Assembly: GCA_964523795.1 (NCBI GenBank)
Contig: CAZGAO010000002.1
Span: 67,188 to 131,187 of the forward strand
Length of the DNA: 64,000 nucleotides
Direction: 5' to 3'
Source of the DNA: SABY01 sp964523795
GTDB taxonomy: Bacteria > Bacteroidota > Bacteroidia > Bacteroidales > 4484-276
Shown here: one piece after another, positions 45,241-53,982 of the stretch
How positions within the stretch are numbered: position 1 is the first letter of the stretch
Layout: every line of letters starts with the position of its first letter
Notes under the pieces: generated by a model
What the model was told of the DNA's origin: nothing
What the model saw: the letters and a program-made list of their open reading frames with translations, nothing else
Databases searched by the model: none
Position numbers and translations under genes: made by a program

Positions 45241-46284
45241 TTAATGAGAAACAATTATTTTTCCGTTTTTAGAAAACCCATCAACTGTAAACGTGTAAAA
45301 GTAAACTCCTGGTTTTATCTTGCGGGTGTCCCAAATCTGATTACCCTGCGTGGCATTTATGGTAAACCTCTGAACTAAGTTGCCGGTAACATCAGATATT
45401 ATAATTTCGCCTTTGGAATCCATGTCCGGCAAAGTATAGATAAAATTTGTCCAATCGCCTGCGGGGTTTGGATTTACTTCAATACTTCCGCCTATTATTT
45501 GCTGTAAAGTTCTTGTGTTATATACACTGCCACTTTTAAATCCATTGTTGCTTTCAGCAGAGATGCAATCGCAGAAATGATAACCGTAGTTCGATTCCAG
45601 TAAACCTATTGCCATTGCTGCGGCTGTTCCTTTGCTATTTTCAGCAATTCCCACCAGACTGTTCACCTCGGTACTATCCAGGTCAGTGAGCGGTTTTCCC
45701 TGCTGAGTCATCTGTACCTGAAGGTTCAGCAAATTCATATACATGGTATGTTCAGCCATCGAAGGGGCATCGTAATTATGCAGGTCAGGCAGCATAGCTG
45801 CCAGTGCCAGTGCTTCCTGATGGTTTCCCACCTGAAGGTAAGTAGCTATGATTTGTTCATTGGCTCTTTGGCCGCCAATATTGCTGAGCCAGGTGCGTAG
45901 TGCTGCCATATCTGTGATGGAGTCGTTAAGCATACTGCGAACAATGTCATTGGCGGCGCGTGTTTTGCTTTGGTTAAGTGCACTTATCTGCTGCTCAAGT
46001 ACAGTGCGGTAAGTAATTCCACCAGCTACCTGTTCAAGAATATCGATCATATACTCAGGCAAGGGGTTTTCCTTGTCTTCTAAGTATTTAAGCAGCTCGT
46101 CATTGCTAAGTTCATCGGGGTTGGCGGCCATGATTTCGAAGAGGATACTTTCGGGCAAAACCTCTGTTTTGTCGGCAGCCGTCTTTAGCACTTCGGCGCT
46201 CAGGTGGGGCGATTTGCCCAGCAGCTCTGCACGCAGTTCCCAGGTATCATCGGGCCAGGCGGTTTCCACTTCTAATGTTTTCAT
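45241..46284 (-). CDS. T9SS-tailed protein without a signal peptide
   Basis: 347 residues. The end is a normal T9SS sorting tail (EVNPNPAGDWTNFIYTLPD...GVYFYTFTVDGFSKNGKIIVSH). The start MKTLEVETAWPDDTWELRAELLGKSP is hydrophilic, and an in-frame TAA lies about 24-27 bases upstream of the ATG, so no signal peptide can be added in this frame. The helical body (ENPLPEYMIDILEQ; TRAANDIVRSMLNDSITD; ALALAAMLPDL) resembles, as I remember, the C-terminal part of much larger T9SS proteins. It may be the detached end of a bigger gene, though a well-formed promoter (46354-46382) lies in front of it. Without a Sec signal, T9SS export should fail. Confidence 0.8.
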   Translation of the reverse strand: MKTLEVETAWPDDTWELRAELLGKSPHLSAEVLKTAADKTEVLPESILFEIMAANPDELSNDELLKYLEDKENPLPEYMIDILEQVAGGITYRTVLEQQISALNQSKTRAANDIVRSMLNDSITDMAALRTWLSNIGGQRANEQIIATYLQVGNHQEALALAAMLPDLHNYDAPSMAEHTMYMNLLNLQVQMTQQGKPLTDLDSTEVNSLVGIAENSKGTAAAMAIGLLESNYGYHFCDCISAESNNGFKSGSVYNTRTLQQIIGGSIEVNPNPAGDWTNFIYTLPDMDSKGEIIISDVTGNLVQRFTINATQGNQIWDTRKIKPGVYFYTFTVDGFSKNGKIIVSH

Positions 46285-46353
46285 TGCGATTTTTGTTTGG
46301 TGAATAAATTATTTATTTCAGATCATGATCTTACAATTTTTAATTGAGTGCGG

Positions 46354-46382
46354 CAAACTTACAAATTATGTTTGGTATTCAA
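46354..46382 (-). promoter_or_regulatory. Promoter for the signal-less T9SS-tailed gene
   Basis: Minus strand: TTG (46380-46382), 18 bases, TAAGTTTG (46354-46361), a full match to the -33/-7 pattern. A run of 11 C on the same strand lies 14 bases upstream of the TTG. Confidence 0.6.
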
Positions 46383-46396
46383 AGAAAATGTTGTAA

Positions 46397-46407
46397 GGGG
46401 GGGGGGG
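46397..46407. repeat. Homopolymer run of 11 G (C on the minus strand)
   Basis: An uninterrupted G11 just upstream of the -33 box of the minus-strand gene. Runs of this length slip during replication and may change promoter activity. Confidence 0.9.
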
Positions 46408-46481
46408 CTGTTTTAAGGAAATTTAACGTTCATTAACATGCCTGGTTTTTATGTTAATCAACTTTAAAAAGCCGGACTGAC

Positions 46482-46511
46482 TTAGTGCTGTTGTTTTTTT
46501 TAATATTTTTG
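46482..46511 (+). promoter_or_regulatory. Probable promoter for the DHOD-like gene
   Basis: TTA (46482-46484, one mismatch to TTG), 19 bases, TATTTTTG (46504-46511). Leader of about 43 bases. Confidence 0.45.
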
Positions 46512-46560
46512 CCTTCTCGAAATTTTTAGTGAACTATACAAAATAATAAAACGATAGATT

Positions 46561-47574
46561 ATGGCTGATTTAAAAACGACGTACTTAGGATTAAATCTTA
46601 AAAACCCGCTGGTGGTGGGCGCGTGCAACCTGGTAACCGATGCAGATGCCCTGCAGCAAATCGAAGATGCCGGCGCGGCAGCAATTGTTTACAAATCCTT
46701 GTTTGAGGAGCAAATACAACTGGAGCGTGCCCAACTGGACGAAGGCTTAGAAGAATACGACGAGCGACATGCCGAAATGATAAGCCTGTTTCCGAAAATT
46801 GAACATGCCGGTCCCGAGGAGCATTTGCTCAACCTGTCGAAGGTGGTGGATAAAATGGACATCCCGGTTATAGGCAGCCTCAACTGCGTGTACGATGTTA
46901 CCTGGGGCGAGTATGCCAAAAAACTGGAAGAAGCCGGCGTTGCCGCACTCGAACTTAACTTTTATGCCAACCCGCAGGACTTTGCCAAGCCCGGAAAAGA
47001 GATTGTGGAGCAGCAACTGGCCATCCTCAAAAAGGTAAAGCAAACGGTTAAAATTCCTATCAGCGTTAAGCTCAGCCCCTTTTACACCAATATCCTGCGG
47101 GTAATTACCGAAATGGATAAGGTGGGTGTGGATGGCTTTGTGCTTTTCAACCGGGTTTTTCAGCCCGATGTAGATATCAATAGCGAAGAACTGGTTTTCC
47201 CCTGGTTTCTCAGCCACGAAGGCGATTATCGTCTGGCTTTGCGTTATGCCGGTCTGCTTCACGGACAAATTAATGGCGACATTGCCGCTAATACCGGCAT
47301 ATTGACGGGCAAGGATGCCATTCAGGTTATGCTTGCCGGTGCCGATGTGGTGCAGGTGGTAAGTACTTTGTACAAAAACGGCATTGGCCAGCTTAAAAAT
47401 ATCCTCAGCGATATGAATACCTGGATGGACAAAAAATCGTATGCCAACATTGATGCTTTTAAAGGTAAGCTGTCGAAGCAAAATATCAACGATCCTTTTG
47501 CCTACAAGCGTTCGCAGTATGTTGACATATTGATGAAGGCCGATGAGATATTCAAAAAATATCCGATGCGTTAG
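46561..47574 (+). CDS. Dihydroorotate dehydrogenase-like flavoprotein
   Basis: 337 residues with a DHOD-type TIM barrel: LKTTYLGLNLKNPLVVGA, VIGSLNCV, ALELNFYANP, ISVKLSPFYTNI, GFVLFNRVFQPDVD and the FMN-phosphate-binding end GADVVQVVSTLYKNG. Family 1 DHOD uses an active-site Cys in the loop after 'NLSCPN'; here the equivalent is NFYANP, so the pyrimidine reaction is not assured. Such 'DHOD-like' proteins are often found alongside PFOR-type metabolism in anaerobes. It has its own promoter and terminator, so it looks monocistronic. Substrate unknown. Confidence 0.85.
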   Translation: MADLKTTYLGLNLKNPLVVGACNLVTDADALQQIEDAGAAAIVYKSLFEEQIQLERAQLDEGLEEYDERHAEMISLFPKIEHAGPEEHLLNLSKVVDKMDIPVIGSLNCVYDVTWGEYAKKLEEAGVAALELNFYANPQDFAKPGKEIVEQQLAILKKVKQTVKIPISVKLSPFYTNILRVITEMDKVGVDGFVLFNRVFQPDVDINSEELVFPWFLSHEGDYRLALRYAGLLHGQINGDIAANTGILTGKDAIQVMLAGADVVQVVSTLYKNGIGQLKNILSDMNTWMDKKSYANIDAFKGKLSKQNINDPFAYKRSQYVDILMKADEIFKKYPMR

Positions 47575-47607
47575 ACGAATATTGAGAATAAACAAGTGTA
47601 GCAAAAT

Positions 47608-47647
47608 AAAAGCCGTCTGGAAATCTTTCCAGGCGGCTTTGTTTTTT
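47608..47647 (+). terminator. Terminator after the DHOD-like gene
   Basis: AAAGCCGTCTGGAA pairs with TTCCAGGCGGCTTT (one G-T pair), followed by a T-rich run. Confidence 0.88.
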
Positions 47648-47660
47648 GTGGGAATCCAAG

Positions 47661-48146
47661 TTAAAGAATCCCGGCATTTTTTAGTATTTGACGGAGTTGG
47701 GGTTGCAGGTGAACCTGCTTTCTGAAAACTTCCTTCATTGCTTCATTTTCTTTTTTCAATTTTTCCACATCGTCAATCACTGGTTTAATCATGGTTCTTC
47801 TGTCCCACAATACGAATCCGACAAGGAAGAGCATAAAGCTGAACAAAATTCCAAAGCCCCAGTAGAGAAAAGTTTTTTGGTCGTCCAAGTGCCGTTCGAT
47901 ATTTTCAAATCGTGCATCTATCGAACGCATATTCGTGTTCATCTCGTTTCGCAAGCCCAGCATTTCGTTTCTTAAACTACCCATTTCATTTCTTAAACTA
48001 CCCATTTCGTTACGTATGCTTTCAACATCTGATTTCAGTTGTATCATTCTATCCCGGTCAGCAAGCGTGTAGGGAACTTCCTGCGTTTGCGATAGTAGTA
48101 CTGTGGAAAGAAAAACGAATGCTATGATGAATAATGTGCGATGCAT
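47661..48146 (-). CDS. Small membrane coiled-coil protein with a 7-residue repeat
   Basis: 161 residues: signal sequence (TLFIIAFVFLSTVLLSQ), a coiled coil containing four tandem RNEM-x-x-L heptads (RNEMGSL, RNEMGSL, RNEMLGL, RNEMNTN), one membrane segment at about 94-114 (WGFGILFSFMLFLVGFVLWD), and a charged cytoplasmic tail. The heptads are encoded by nearly identical 21-base repeats (about 47935-48013), so their number can change by slippage without breaking the frame. I do not know a function. Confidence 0.78.
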   Translation of the reverse strand: MHRTLFIIAFVFLSTVLLSQTQEVPYTLADRDRMIQLKSDVESIRNEMGSLRNEMGSLRNEMLGLRNEMNTNMRSIDARFENIERHLDDQKTFLYWGFGILFSFMLFLVGFVLWDRRTMIKPVIDDVEKLKKENEAMKEVFRKQVHLQPQLRQILKNAGIL

Positions 48147-48544
48147 TTTACAAAAATGTTGATTGCAAATGTACGCAATAATTTATAAATGTAAAAACAA
48201 TGAACCTTTAAAAAAAATCATTAAGCAGAAACTTGTGGGGGATTTTGCTGAGAACTATCAAAATCCTTGCATCAATGGCTATGTTATTATTTAGCATGAT
48301 AAAAAATTAGCATTCCTAAGATGATACTGATTTTGTCTAAAAGTTAGATAATGAAAGGTTTACTATCTCTGTTTTTGAAAACGAAAATTCCGATTCCCCT
48401 TTTTTAAAATCTGCCGTGCAACCTTTACCCCTTATTTTTATCTTAGGTGCATTACATCAGAACATAATTTTGTGTTTTTTTGCACTCATGTTCTGTTCCC
48501 CTTCAAACTACTAAACACGTTTTTTATACTAACTTAACTATACT
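48147..48544. other. Intergenic region between divergent genes
   Basis: About 400 AT-rich bases with no gene that I can support. It should hold the promoters of the coiled-coil gene (minus-strand TACATTTG at 48166-48173) and of the C25-type gene (48443-48472). Nothing else stands out. Confidence 0.6.
48443..48472 (+). promoter_or_regulatory. Probable promoter of the C25-pgs gene run
   Basis: TTA (48443-48445), 19 bases, TAATTTTG (48465-48472). One mismatch in the -33 box. The leader to the ATG at 48545 would be about 65 bases. Confidence 0.5.
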
Positions 48545-51500
48545 ATGCAACACAAGTTCTTTACTCTTTTAATGCTCGCCTTAATGCTTACTTTGGGAAT
48601 TAAGGCGCAATGGATTTCGATAGACCCGCAAAGTGCAGCCGGCACCGACCAAAAGGTTAGCGTGCTGAAAGATACCGAAAACGAGACCGTAATCCGGGTT
48701 GATCTCAGCGGTTTCATGCTTAAGGATTTAATACAGAATGGCCAAACGTTTCAGACAGCCGACCTGCTTACCGATATTTTTACCACCCAGGTGGGCTTTC
48801 CCGAGTTGCCGCAAATTGCCAAAATTTTGGCTGTGCCCGATCAGGCAGGGCTAAGTGTTGAAATTGTAGAAACCGGGCAGATGCGCACCTTTAGCAATAT
48901 CAATATTCCTGCGGCTCGCGAAAGCTGGTGGGAGGGTGCCAAGGAACCCGCTTACACCAATAATGGCGAAGCCTACAAAACTGATGCGTTTTACCCCGCC
49001 GAATACGCATCGCTGGATGAGCCTTCGGTATTTCGCGATTTTCGTATTGCCAGGCTTTCGGTTTACCCCATGCGTTACAATCCTGCCACTAAAGAATTGC
49101 AGGTAGTTTCGTCCGTTACCGTAAAGATTAGCTACGGCAAGGGTGAGGTGATAAATCCTAAAACATCGCCCCGCCGACCTATTGTTCCCTCCTATGGCAA
49201 AATATACGCAGGTGCAATTTTTAATTACAAGGAAGTACTCAATCGGGTTTACGATGGCCGCGAAGAAGGGCACGACCTGATGCTGTGCATTATGCCCGAT
49301 GAGTTTGTGGAAAGCTTTCAGGTGTATGCTGATTGGAATCGCCAAACCGGCACCGATATTCACATCACCTCCTTTAGTGATATCGGAGCCAATAGCAGCA
49401 ACCCGGATATTATCAAAAACCACATCACCGATGCCTATTTCAACTGGAGTACTATTCCTACTTATGTTTTAATTGTAGGAGATGATGGCGTTTTCCCAAA
49501 GAAAATTATTTCTTATCCCGATTACTCCTTTCCTTACGACAATTACTTCGTAAATGTGGAGGGTGGCGACCACTTCCCCGAAATGATGATTGGCCGTTTT
49601 ACCAACCAGGGTGATTACCGTATGCGGGTGATGATTAACAAGTACCAGCTCTACGAACAGTTTCCCTACACCGAGGAAACCGATTGGTTTAAAAAGGCCG
49701 TTTGCTGCTCCAACAACGCCTACGAATCGCAAGTGGAAACCAAGCGTTTTGCTTATGAATGTATGACCGAAGATGGTGGCTTTAGCCACGTTGACACGTT
49801 AATGAGCGATGGCAATGGCTGGAATTGTTCTATGGATGTTGATGATATCATTAATGCTATCGAAGATGGCCGCAGCTATTTAAATTATCGTGGCGAGGGC
49901 TGGAATCACGGATGGTATGCGAGCTGCTACGATTTCTACTCCGATCATGTGGGCAATATCCAAAACGGACAAAAGTTTACCTTCGTTACCAGCATCGGTT
50001 GTGGTGTGGCTATGTTTGATGCCAGCGGTGGCAATTGCTTTGGCGAAGAGTGGATTCAGATGGGGACGATCGGCGAGCCACGCGGTGGTATTGCCTTTAT
50101 CGGGCCTACTTCCAATACGCATACTACTTATAACAACCGGATTGATAAGGGAATTTATACCGGGATGTTTCGTGAAGGATTGGATACCCCGGGACAAGCC
50201 CTCGAACGTGGTAAATTGTATATGTACAATGTATTTGGCACCGATCCTTATGTAGCTTATCACTACAATGTATTTCATGTTTTGGGCGACCCGAGTCTGC
50301 ATATTTGGAAAGATGTTCCTCTGGAAGTAAATGTGGATCATGTAGATGTAATCCCGGTAGGTAATAATCAATTGGAAATAACAGTGAATTTTGCTGCATC
50401 AGGCCTGCCTGCCGACAGTGCCATGGTGATTGTTACCAACAATGAGATATTTGCCAAGGCCTGGTGCGATGTCAATGGAGTAGCTTTGATCGATATAATA
50501 CCTTCGGTTGAGGATACCCTTGTGGTTACCGTGCGCGGTGGCAATGTTTATCCCCACCAAAGCATCATCGAAATTATTCAACCTGATGAGTTGGTAGAGC
50601 CTGAAGGCTTACCCGAAATGGTGGATATGAATGGCAACAACGATGGTTTGCTCAATCCTGCCGAAGATTGCCAAGTGGCATATACCCTGAAAAATTGGGG
50701 CGATTTGGTGGTAAATAATGTACAGGCTACCCTTACTTGCACTGATCCAATGGTGGAGATAGTGAATGGAGGCCCTGTGAATTATGGCAGTTTGCAACCC
50801 GGTGGAGAACTTATTGGCGATCCCTTCATGTTTCATGTAGATGCGCTTTGTCCGATAGACCATATTATCACCCTGACGCTAAACGTAAGTAGTTCGCTTA
50901 GCTCATGGGAGTACAATGCTGCCACCAAGGTAATGGGCTGCCATTTGAACTTCGACAATTATATGGTCGGCGATGAGGGATCTTCAAACATGAATTACCG
51001 CATGGATCCGGGCGAAACTGTAAGGCTGTTTTTGTCGGTGGTGAATAATGGTGATGACCTGGCACCCAATGTTTCAGGCTTGCTTTCCAGTAGCGATCCT
51101 TATATTACTATCACCGATGAAACCGCCACCTTTGGCACCCTCGAAATCGATGGCCAGGCCATTAATACCGATGATTATTTTGAGCTAACTATTGATGCAG
51201 CATGTCCCTCAGCTTACATGGCTGAATTTAGTCTGAACCTTTTTACCGAAGATGGTTTCTATCCTTATCAAATCGACATCGTGCATCAGTTTCCCATTGC
51301 CTTGCCAGTGCCCACTGATTATACCGGCCCGGATGCTTATGGTTACTATGCCTATTCGAGCAACGATGCCTTTTACGATCAGATACCCGAATACGATTGG
51401 ATGGAAGTGAGCGGAGTAGGCGAGATGCTCAACATGTTTGGTGAAACCGATTATACCGAAACGGTGGATCTTCCCTTTAGTTTTAAATATTATGGTTTTG

Positions 51501-52306
51501 ACTATGATAAACTTCGCATAAGTACCGATGGCTGGATAGCCTTTGGCAATGGTGTGCAAACCGCTCCGATGAATTATTCGTTGCCGCACAACGATAACGT
51601 AAGTAATATGGTGGCTGTTTTTTGGGATGATTTGTACGACACCCAGTTTGCCGATGGTCATATTTTTTATCATTATGATATGGATAATCATCGCTTCATT
51701 GTAGAGTGGGATAGCATTACCCACAACAATGCCGGTCCTGAGCCGATTCGCGAAGAGTTTCAGGCCATCCTCCTCGATCCTGACCATTACCAAACCCTTA
51801 CCGGCGATGGTGAAATTATTATGCAGTATCGCAAAATGGAAGATATGTCAGGCAATACCATTGGTATCGAAAATCAAAGCCAGGACATTGGTTTGCAATA
51901 TGTGTATAATCAAAATTACAATCCCACTGCAACCACCATTACCAATGGTATTGCTGTAAAATTTACTACCGAGGCTCCCTTTGTTTCCTCCATCGTGTCG
52001 ATTGATGATTACAGTACAGGCTTTAATAATAATTCTGGTTTATTGCATTCTACCCCCAATCCCTTTGCAGGAAGTACGTTAATCGGCTATACTTTGCCTA
52101 AGGATGCTCAGGTGGTGCTCGAAGTGTATAATATTCGTGGCGAACGTGTGGGGCAATTACTGGATGCACTCCAGGTTGCCGGAAAACATGAGATAAGCTG
52201 GAATGGACAGAATACAGCCAGACAGGATTTACCTGAAGGCGTTTATTTTGTTCGCATCCAAACGCCCGACTTTGCACAAACCATGAAAATGATAAAGCTG
52301 AATTAA
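48545..52306 (+). CDS. C25 (gingipain-like) peptidase family protein with T9SS tail
   Basis: 1253 residues. Signal peptide (FFTLLMLALMLTLGIKAQ), a pro-region with the FPELPQIAK and RLSVYPMRYNP blocks usual in this family, then the C25 domain at about 235-600 (LMLCIMPDEF, YVLIVGDDGVFP, FPEMMIGRF, FVTSIGCGVAMFD, VFHVLGDPSLHIW). The Cys in SIGCG (about 485) sits at the nucleophile position. The catalytic His is normally in a GHG motif; here the stretch is NYRGEGWNHGW, so His is replaced by Glu and a His lies four residues on. It may be inactive or use that His. Ig-like and jelly-roll regions follow (DDLYDTQFADGHIFYHYD), then a sorting tail (STPNPFAGSTLIGY...GVYFVRIQT). It ends 22 bases before pgsB, so co-transcription is likely. 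Confidence 0.88.
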   Translation: MQHKFFTLLMLALMLTLGIKAQWISIDPQSAAGTDQKVSVLKDTENETVIRVDLSGFMLKDLIQNGQTFQTADLLTDIFTTQVGFPELPQIAKILAVPDQAGLSVEIVETGQMRTFSNINIPAARESWWEGAKEPAYTNNGEAYKTDAFYPAEYASLDEPSVFRDFRIARLSVYPMRYNPATKELQVVSSVTVKISYGKGEVINPKTSPRRPIVPSYGKIYAGAIFNYKEVLNRVYDGREEGHDLMLCIMPDEFVESFQVYADWNRQTGTDIHITSFSDIGANSSNPDIIKNHITDAYFNWSTIPTYVLIVGDDGVFPKKIISYPDYSFPYDNYFVNVEGGDHFPEMMIGRFTNQGDYRMRVMINKYQLYEQFPYTEETDWFKKAVCCSNNAYESQVETKRFAYECMTEDGGFSHVDTLMSDGNGWNCSMDVDDIINAIEDGRSYLNYRGEGWNHGWYASCYDFYSDHVGNIQNGQKFTFVTSIGCGVAMFDASGGNCFGEEWIQMGTIGEPRGGIAFIGPTSNTHTTYNNRIDKGIYTGMFREGLDTPGQALERGKLYMYNVFGTDPYVAYHYNVFHVLGDPSLHIWKDVPLEVNVDHVDVIPVGNNQLEITVNFAASGLPADSAMVIVTNNEIFAKAWCDVNGVALIDIIPSVEDTLVVTVRGGNVYPHQSIIEIIQPDELVEPEGLPEMVDMNGNNDGLLNPAEDCQVAYTLKNWGDLVVNNVQATLTCTDPMVEIVNGGPVNYGSLQPGGELIGDPFMFHVDALCPIDHIITLTLNVSSSLSSWEYNAATKVMGCHLNFDNYMVGDEGSSNMNYRMDPGETVRLFLSVVNNGDDLAPNVSGLLSSSDPYITITDETATFGTLEIDGQAINTDDYFELTIDAACPSAYMAEFSLNLFTEDGFYPYQIDIVHQFPIALPVPTDYTGPDAYGYYAYSSNDAFYDQIPEYDWMEVSGVGEMLNMFGETDYTETVDLPFSFKYYGFDYDKLRISTDGWIAFGNGVQTAPMNYSLPHNDNVSNMVAVFWDDLYDTQFADGHIFYHYDMDNHRFIVEWDSITHNNAGPEPIREEFQAILLDPDHYQTLTGDGEIIMQYRKMEDMSGNTIGIENQSQDIGLQYVYNQNYNPTATTITNGIAVKFTTEAPFVSSIVSIDDYSTGFNNNSGLLHSTPNPFAGSTLIGYTLPKDAQVVLEVYNIRGERVGQLLDALQVAGKHEISWNGQNTARQDLPEGVYFVRIQTPDFAQTMKMIKLN

Positions 52307-52328
52307 TCACGACTGAAAGCCGCGGTGT

Positions 52329-53507
52329 ATGTACAGCTTTTATATTTTACTTAGTATTATCATTATTGCTATTGTTGCTGGTCTGGTGGAATATGCCCGC
52401 CATCAGCGGAGGTTGCAATCCATCGGGATTCGCATTCATATCAATGGCACACGCGGTAAGTCGAGCGTTACACGTTTGATTGGTGCCGGCCTGCGTGCCG
52501 GAGGCATTAGCAATATAACCAAAGTTACCGGCACTTTTCCGCGCCTTATTCTCGAAGATGGTACCGAAACCTACATCCATCGAAAATCCTCGGCCAATAT
52601 TATCGAGCAACTTTCGATTGTGAAGTTTGCTGCGCAAAGGCGTGTTGACGCGCTTGTGATGGAATGTATGGCCTTGCAGCCACAATACCAAACCATTACC
52701 GAAAAGCACATGATCCGCTCTAATATCAATGCCATGACCAATGTGCGCCTCGACCATACTGATGTGATGGGGCATACCCTGGCCGAGATTGCGATAACGC
52801 TGGGGCGCACCATTCCGCGAAAGGCTGATTTTTTTACCGCCGAAGCTATTATTCCCGATCAACTGCGCCAAATTGCCGACAGGCGGAATACACGTTTTCA
52901 TTTTGCCGATGGACAAACGGTATCGGATGAGGAGATGCAGGGCTTTAGCTATATCGAGCATCGCGACAATGTGGCACTTTCCCTCGCAATATGCCAACAT
53001 GCCGGCATCGACCGCGAAACCGCTCTTGTGGGAATGTACCAGGCCATCCCCGATGCGGGTGCCTTAAAGGCTTTCAGGGTAAAATCGTATAGCAAGCAAA
53101 TGGTGTTTTATAACGCCTTCGCTGCCAATGATCCCGATTCTACCCTGATGATATGGAATATTATAAAAAATGAGGCGGGTATGGAAGGTACTCGGGTGAT
53201 TTTGCTCAACACACGCCAGGATCGCCTCGACCGCGCCCGCCAACTGGCCGAGCTGGCCGGGAGGAAGCTGGTGAATGATGCGGATTATCTGGTGCTTATT
53301 GGCCAGTCAACCGAGGTGGTTTCGGGAATGGCTTCGGGCTATGGTTTCCCGCATCGCAAGATTATTAGCCTGGGCTACGTTACCCCTGAAAAGGTTTTTG
53401 AGAAGATGCTCACCATTACACGGGAGAAATCCACGATTGTGGCCATTGGAAATATGGGCGGAATAGGTGCTGATACGGCTGAATATTTTGAAAACAGAAG
53501 TTTATAA
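52329..53507 (+). CDS. pgsB: Poly-gamma-glutamate synthase PgsB/CapB
   Basis: 392 residues. One N-terminal membrane segment (YILLSIIIIAIVAGLVEYA), then a Mur-ligase-type ATP-dependent amide ligase with the P-loop HINGTRGKSSVTRLI and conserved ALVMECMALQPQYQ and TNVRLDHTDVMG. It activates the growing polyglutamate end by phosphorylation and adds glutamate at the membrane. The length matches the B. subtilis enzyme. pgsC follows six bases later. The PgsA/CapA and PgsE partners of Firmicutes are not in the window. Confidence 0.93.
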   Translation: MYSFYILLSIIIIAIVAGLVEYARHQRRLQSIGIRIHINGTRGKSSVTRLIGAGLRAGGISNITKVTGTFPRLILEDGTETYIHRKSSANIIEQLSIVKFAAQRRVDALVMECMALQPQYQTITEKHMIRSNINAMTNVRLDHTDVMGHTLAEIAITLGRTIPRKADFFTAEAIIPDQLRQIADRRNTRFHFADGQTVSDEEMQGFSYIEHRDNVALSLAICQHAGIDRETALVGMYQAIPDAGALKAFRVKSYSKQMVFYNAFAANDPDSTLMIWNIIKNEAGMEGTRVILLNTRQDRLDRARQLAELAGRKLVNDADYLVLIGQSTEVVSGMASGYGFPHRKIISLGYVTPEKVFEKMLTITREKSTIVAIGNMGGIGADTAEYFENRSL

Positions 53508-53513
53508 AAAAAA

Positions 53514-53963
53514 ATGATTGAACTCGCTATTACTTTAGGACTCATCTTTAGCCTGCTCTCCTACGAGGTGTTTGGGCTGGCTGCTGGCGGTATTGTGGTG
53601 CCGGGCTACATTGCCCTGCATTTAGCCCACCCCGACCGGCTTATCGGAATTCTGGCCGTGAGCCTGGTAACCTTCCTTATTATTAAGGTGCTGGGCAACT
53701 ATACTTTTTTGTATGGCCGCCGCCAAATGGTGCTGGCCTTGCTTATTGGTGCCCTGCTGGCCAACTTTTCACGCTACTTTTTGTCGGTGGATATTTCGGG
53801 TACTACCATGGAATTGCAGGCCGTAGGCTGGGTTATACCCGGACTGATTGCACACTGGTTTAGTAAGCAAGGCGTATTCAAAACCATCAGCGTGCTTTTT
53901 GTGTCCTCGGTTTTGGTGCGGTTGATTTTGATATTATTTTTTGCAGGTGCCTTGCTGCCTTAA
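53514..53963 (+). CDS. pgsC: Poly-gamma-glutamate synthase subunit PgsC/CapC
   Basis: 149 residues, five or so membrane segments. The family blocks are clear: LSYEVFGLAAGGIVVPGYIAL, VTFLIIKVLGNYTFLYGRRQ and VGWVIPGLIAHWF. It forms the membrane part of the synthase with PgsB. It sits between pgsB (6 bases) and pgsW (19 bases). Confidence 0.92.
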   Translation: MIELAITLGLIFSLLSYEVFGLAAGGIVVPGYIALHLAHPDRLIGILAVSLVTFLIIKVLGNYTFLYGRRQMVLALLIGALLANFSRYFLSVDISGTTMELQAVGWVIPGLIAHWFSKQGVFKTISVLFVSSVLVRLILILFFAGALLP

Positions 53964-53982
53964 CATCAAAAAAAGAAAATGA

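Noticed and set aside
52329..53507. Folylpolyglutamate or Mur ligase
   Set aside because: The N-terminal membrane anchor, the NGTRGKSS loop and the adjacent pgsC and pgsW point to PgsB.
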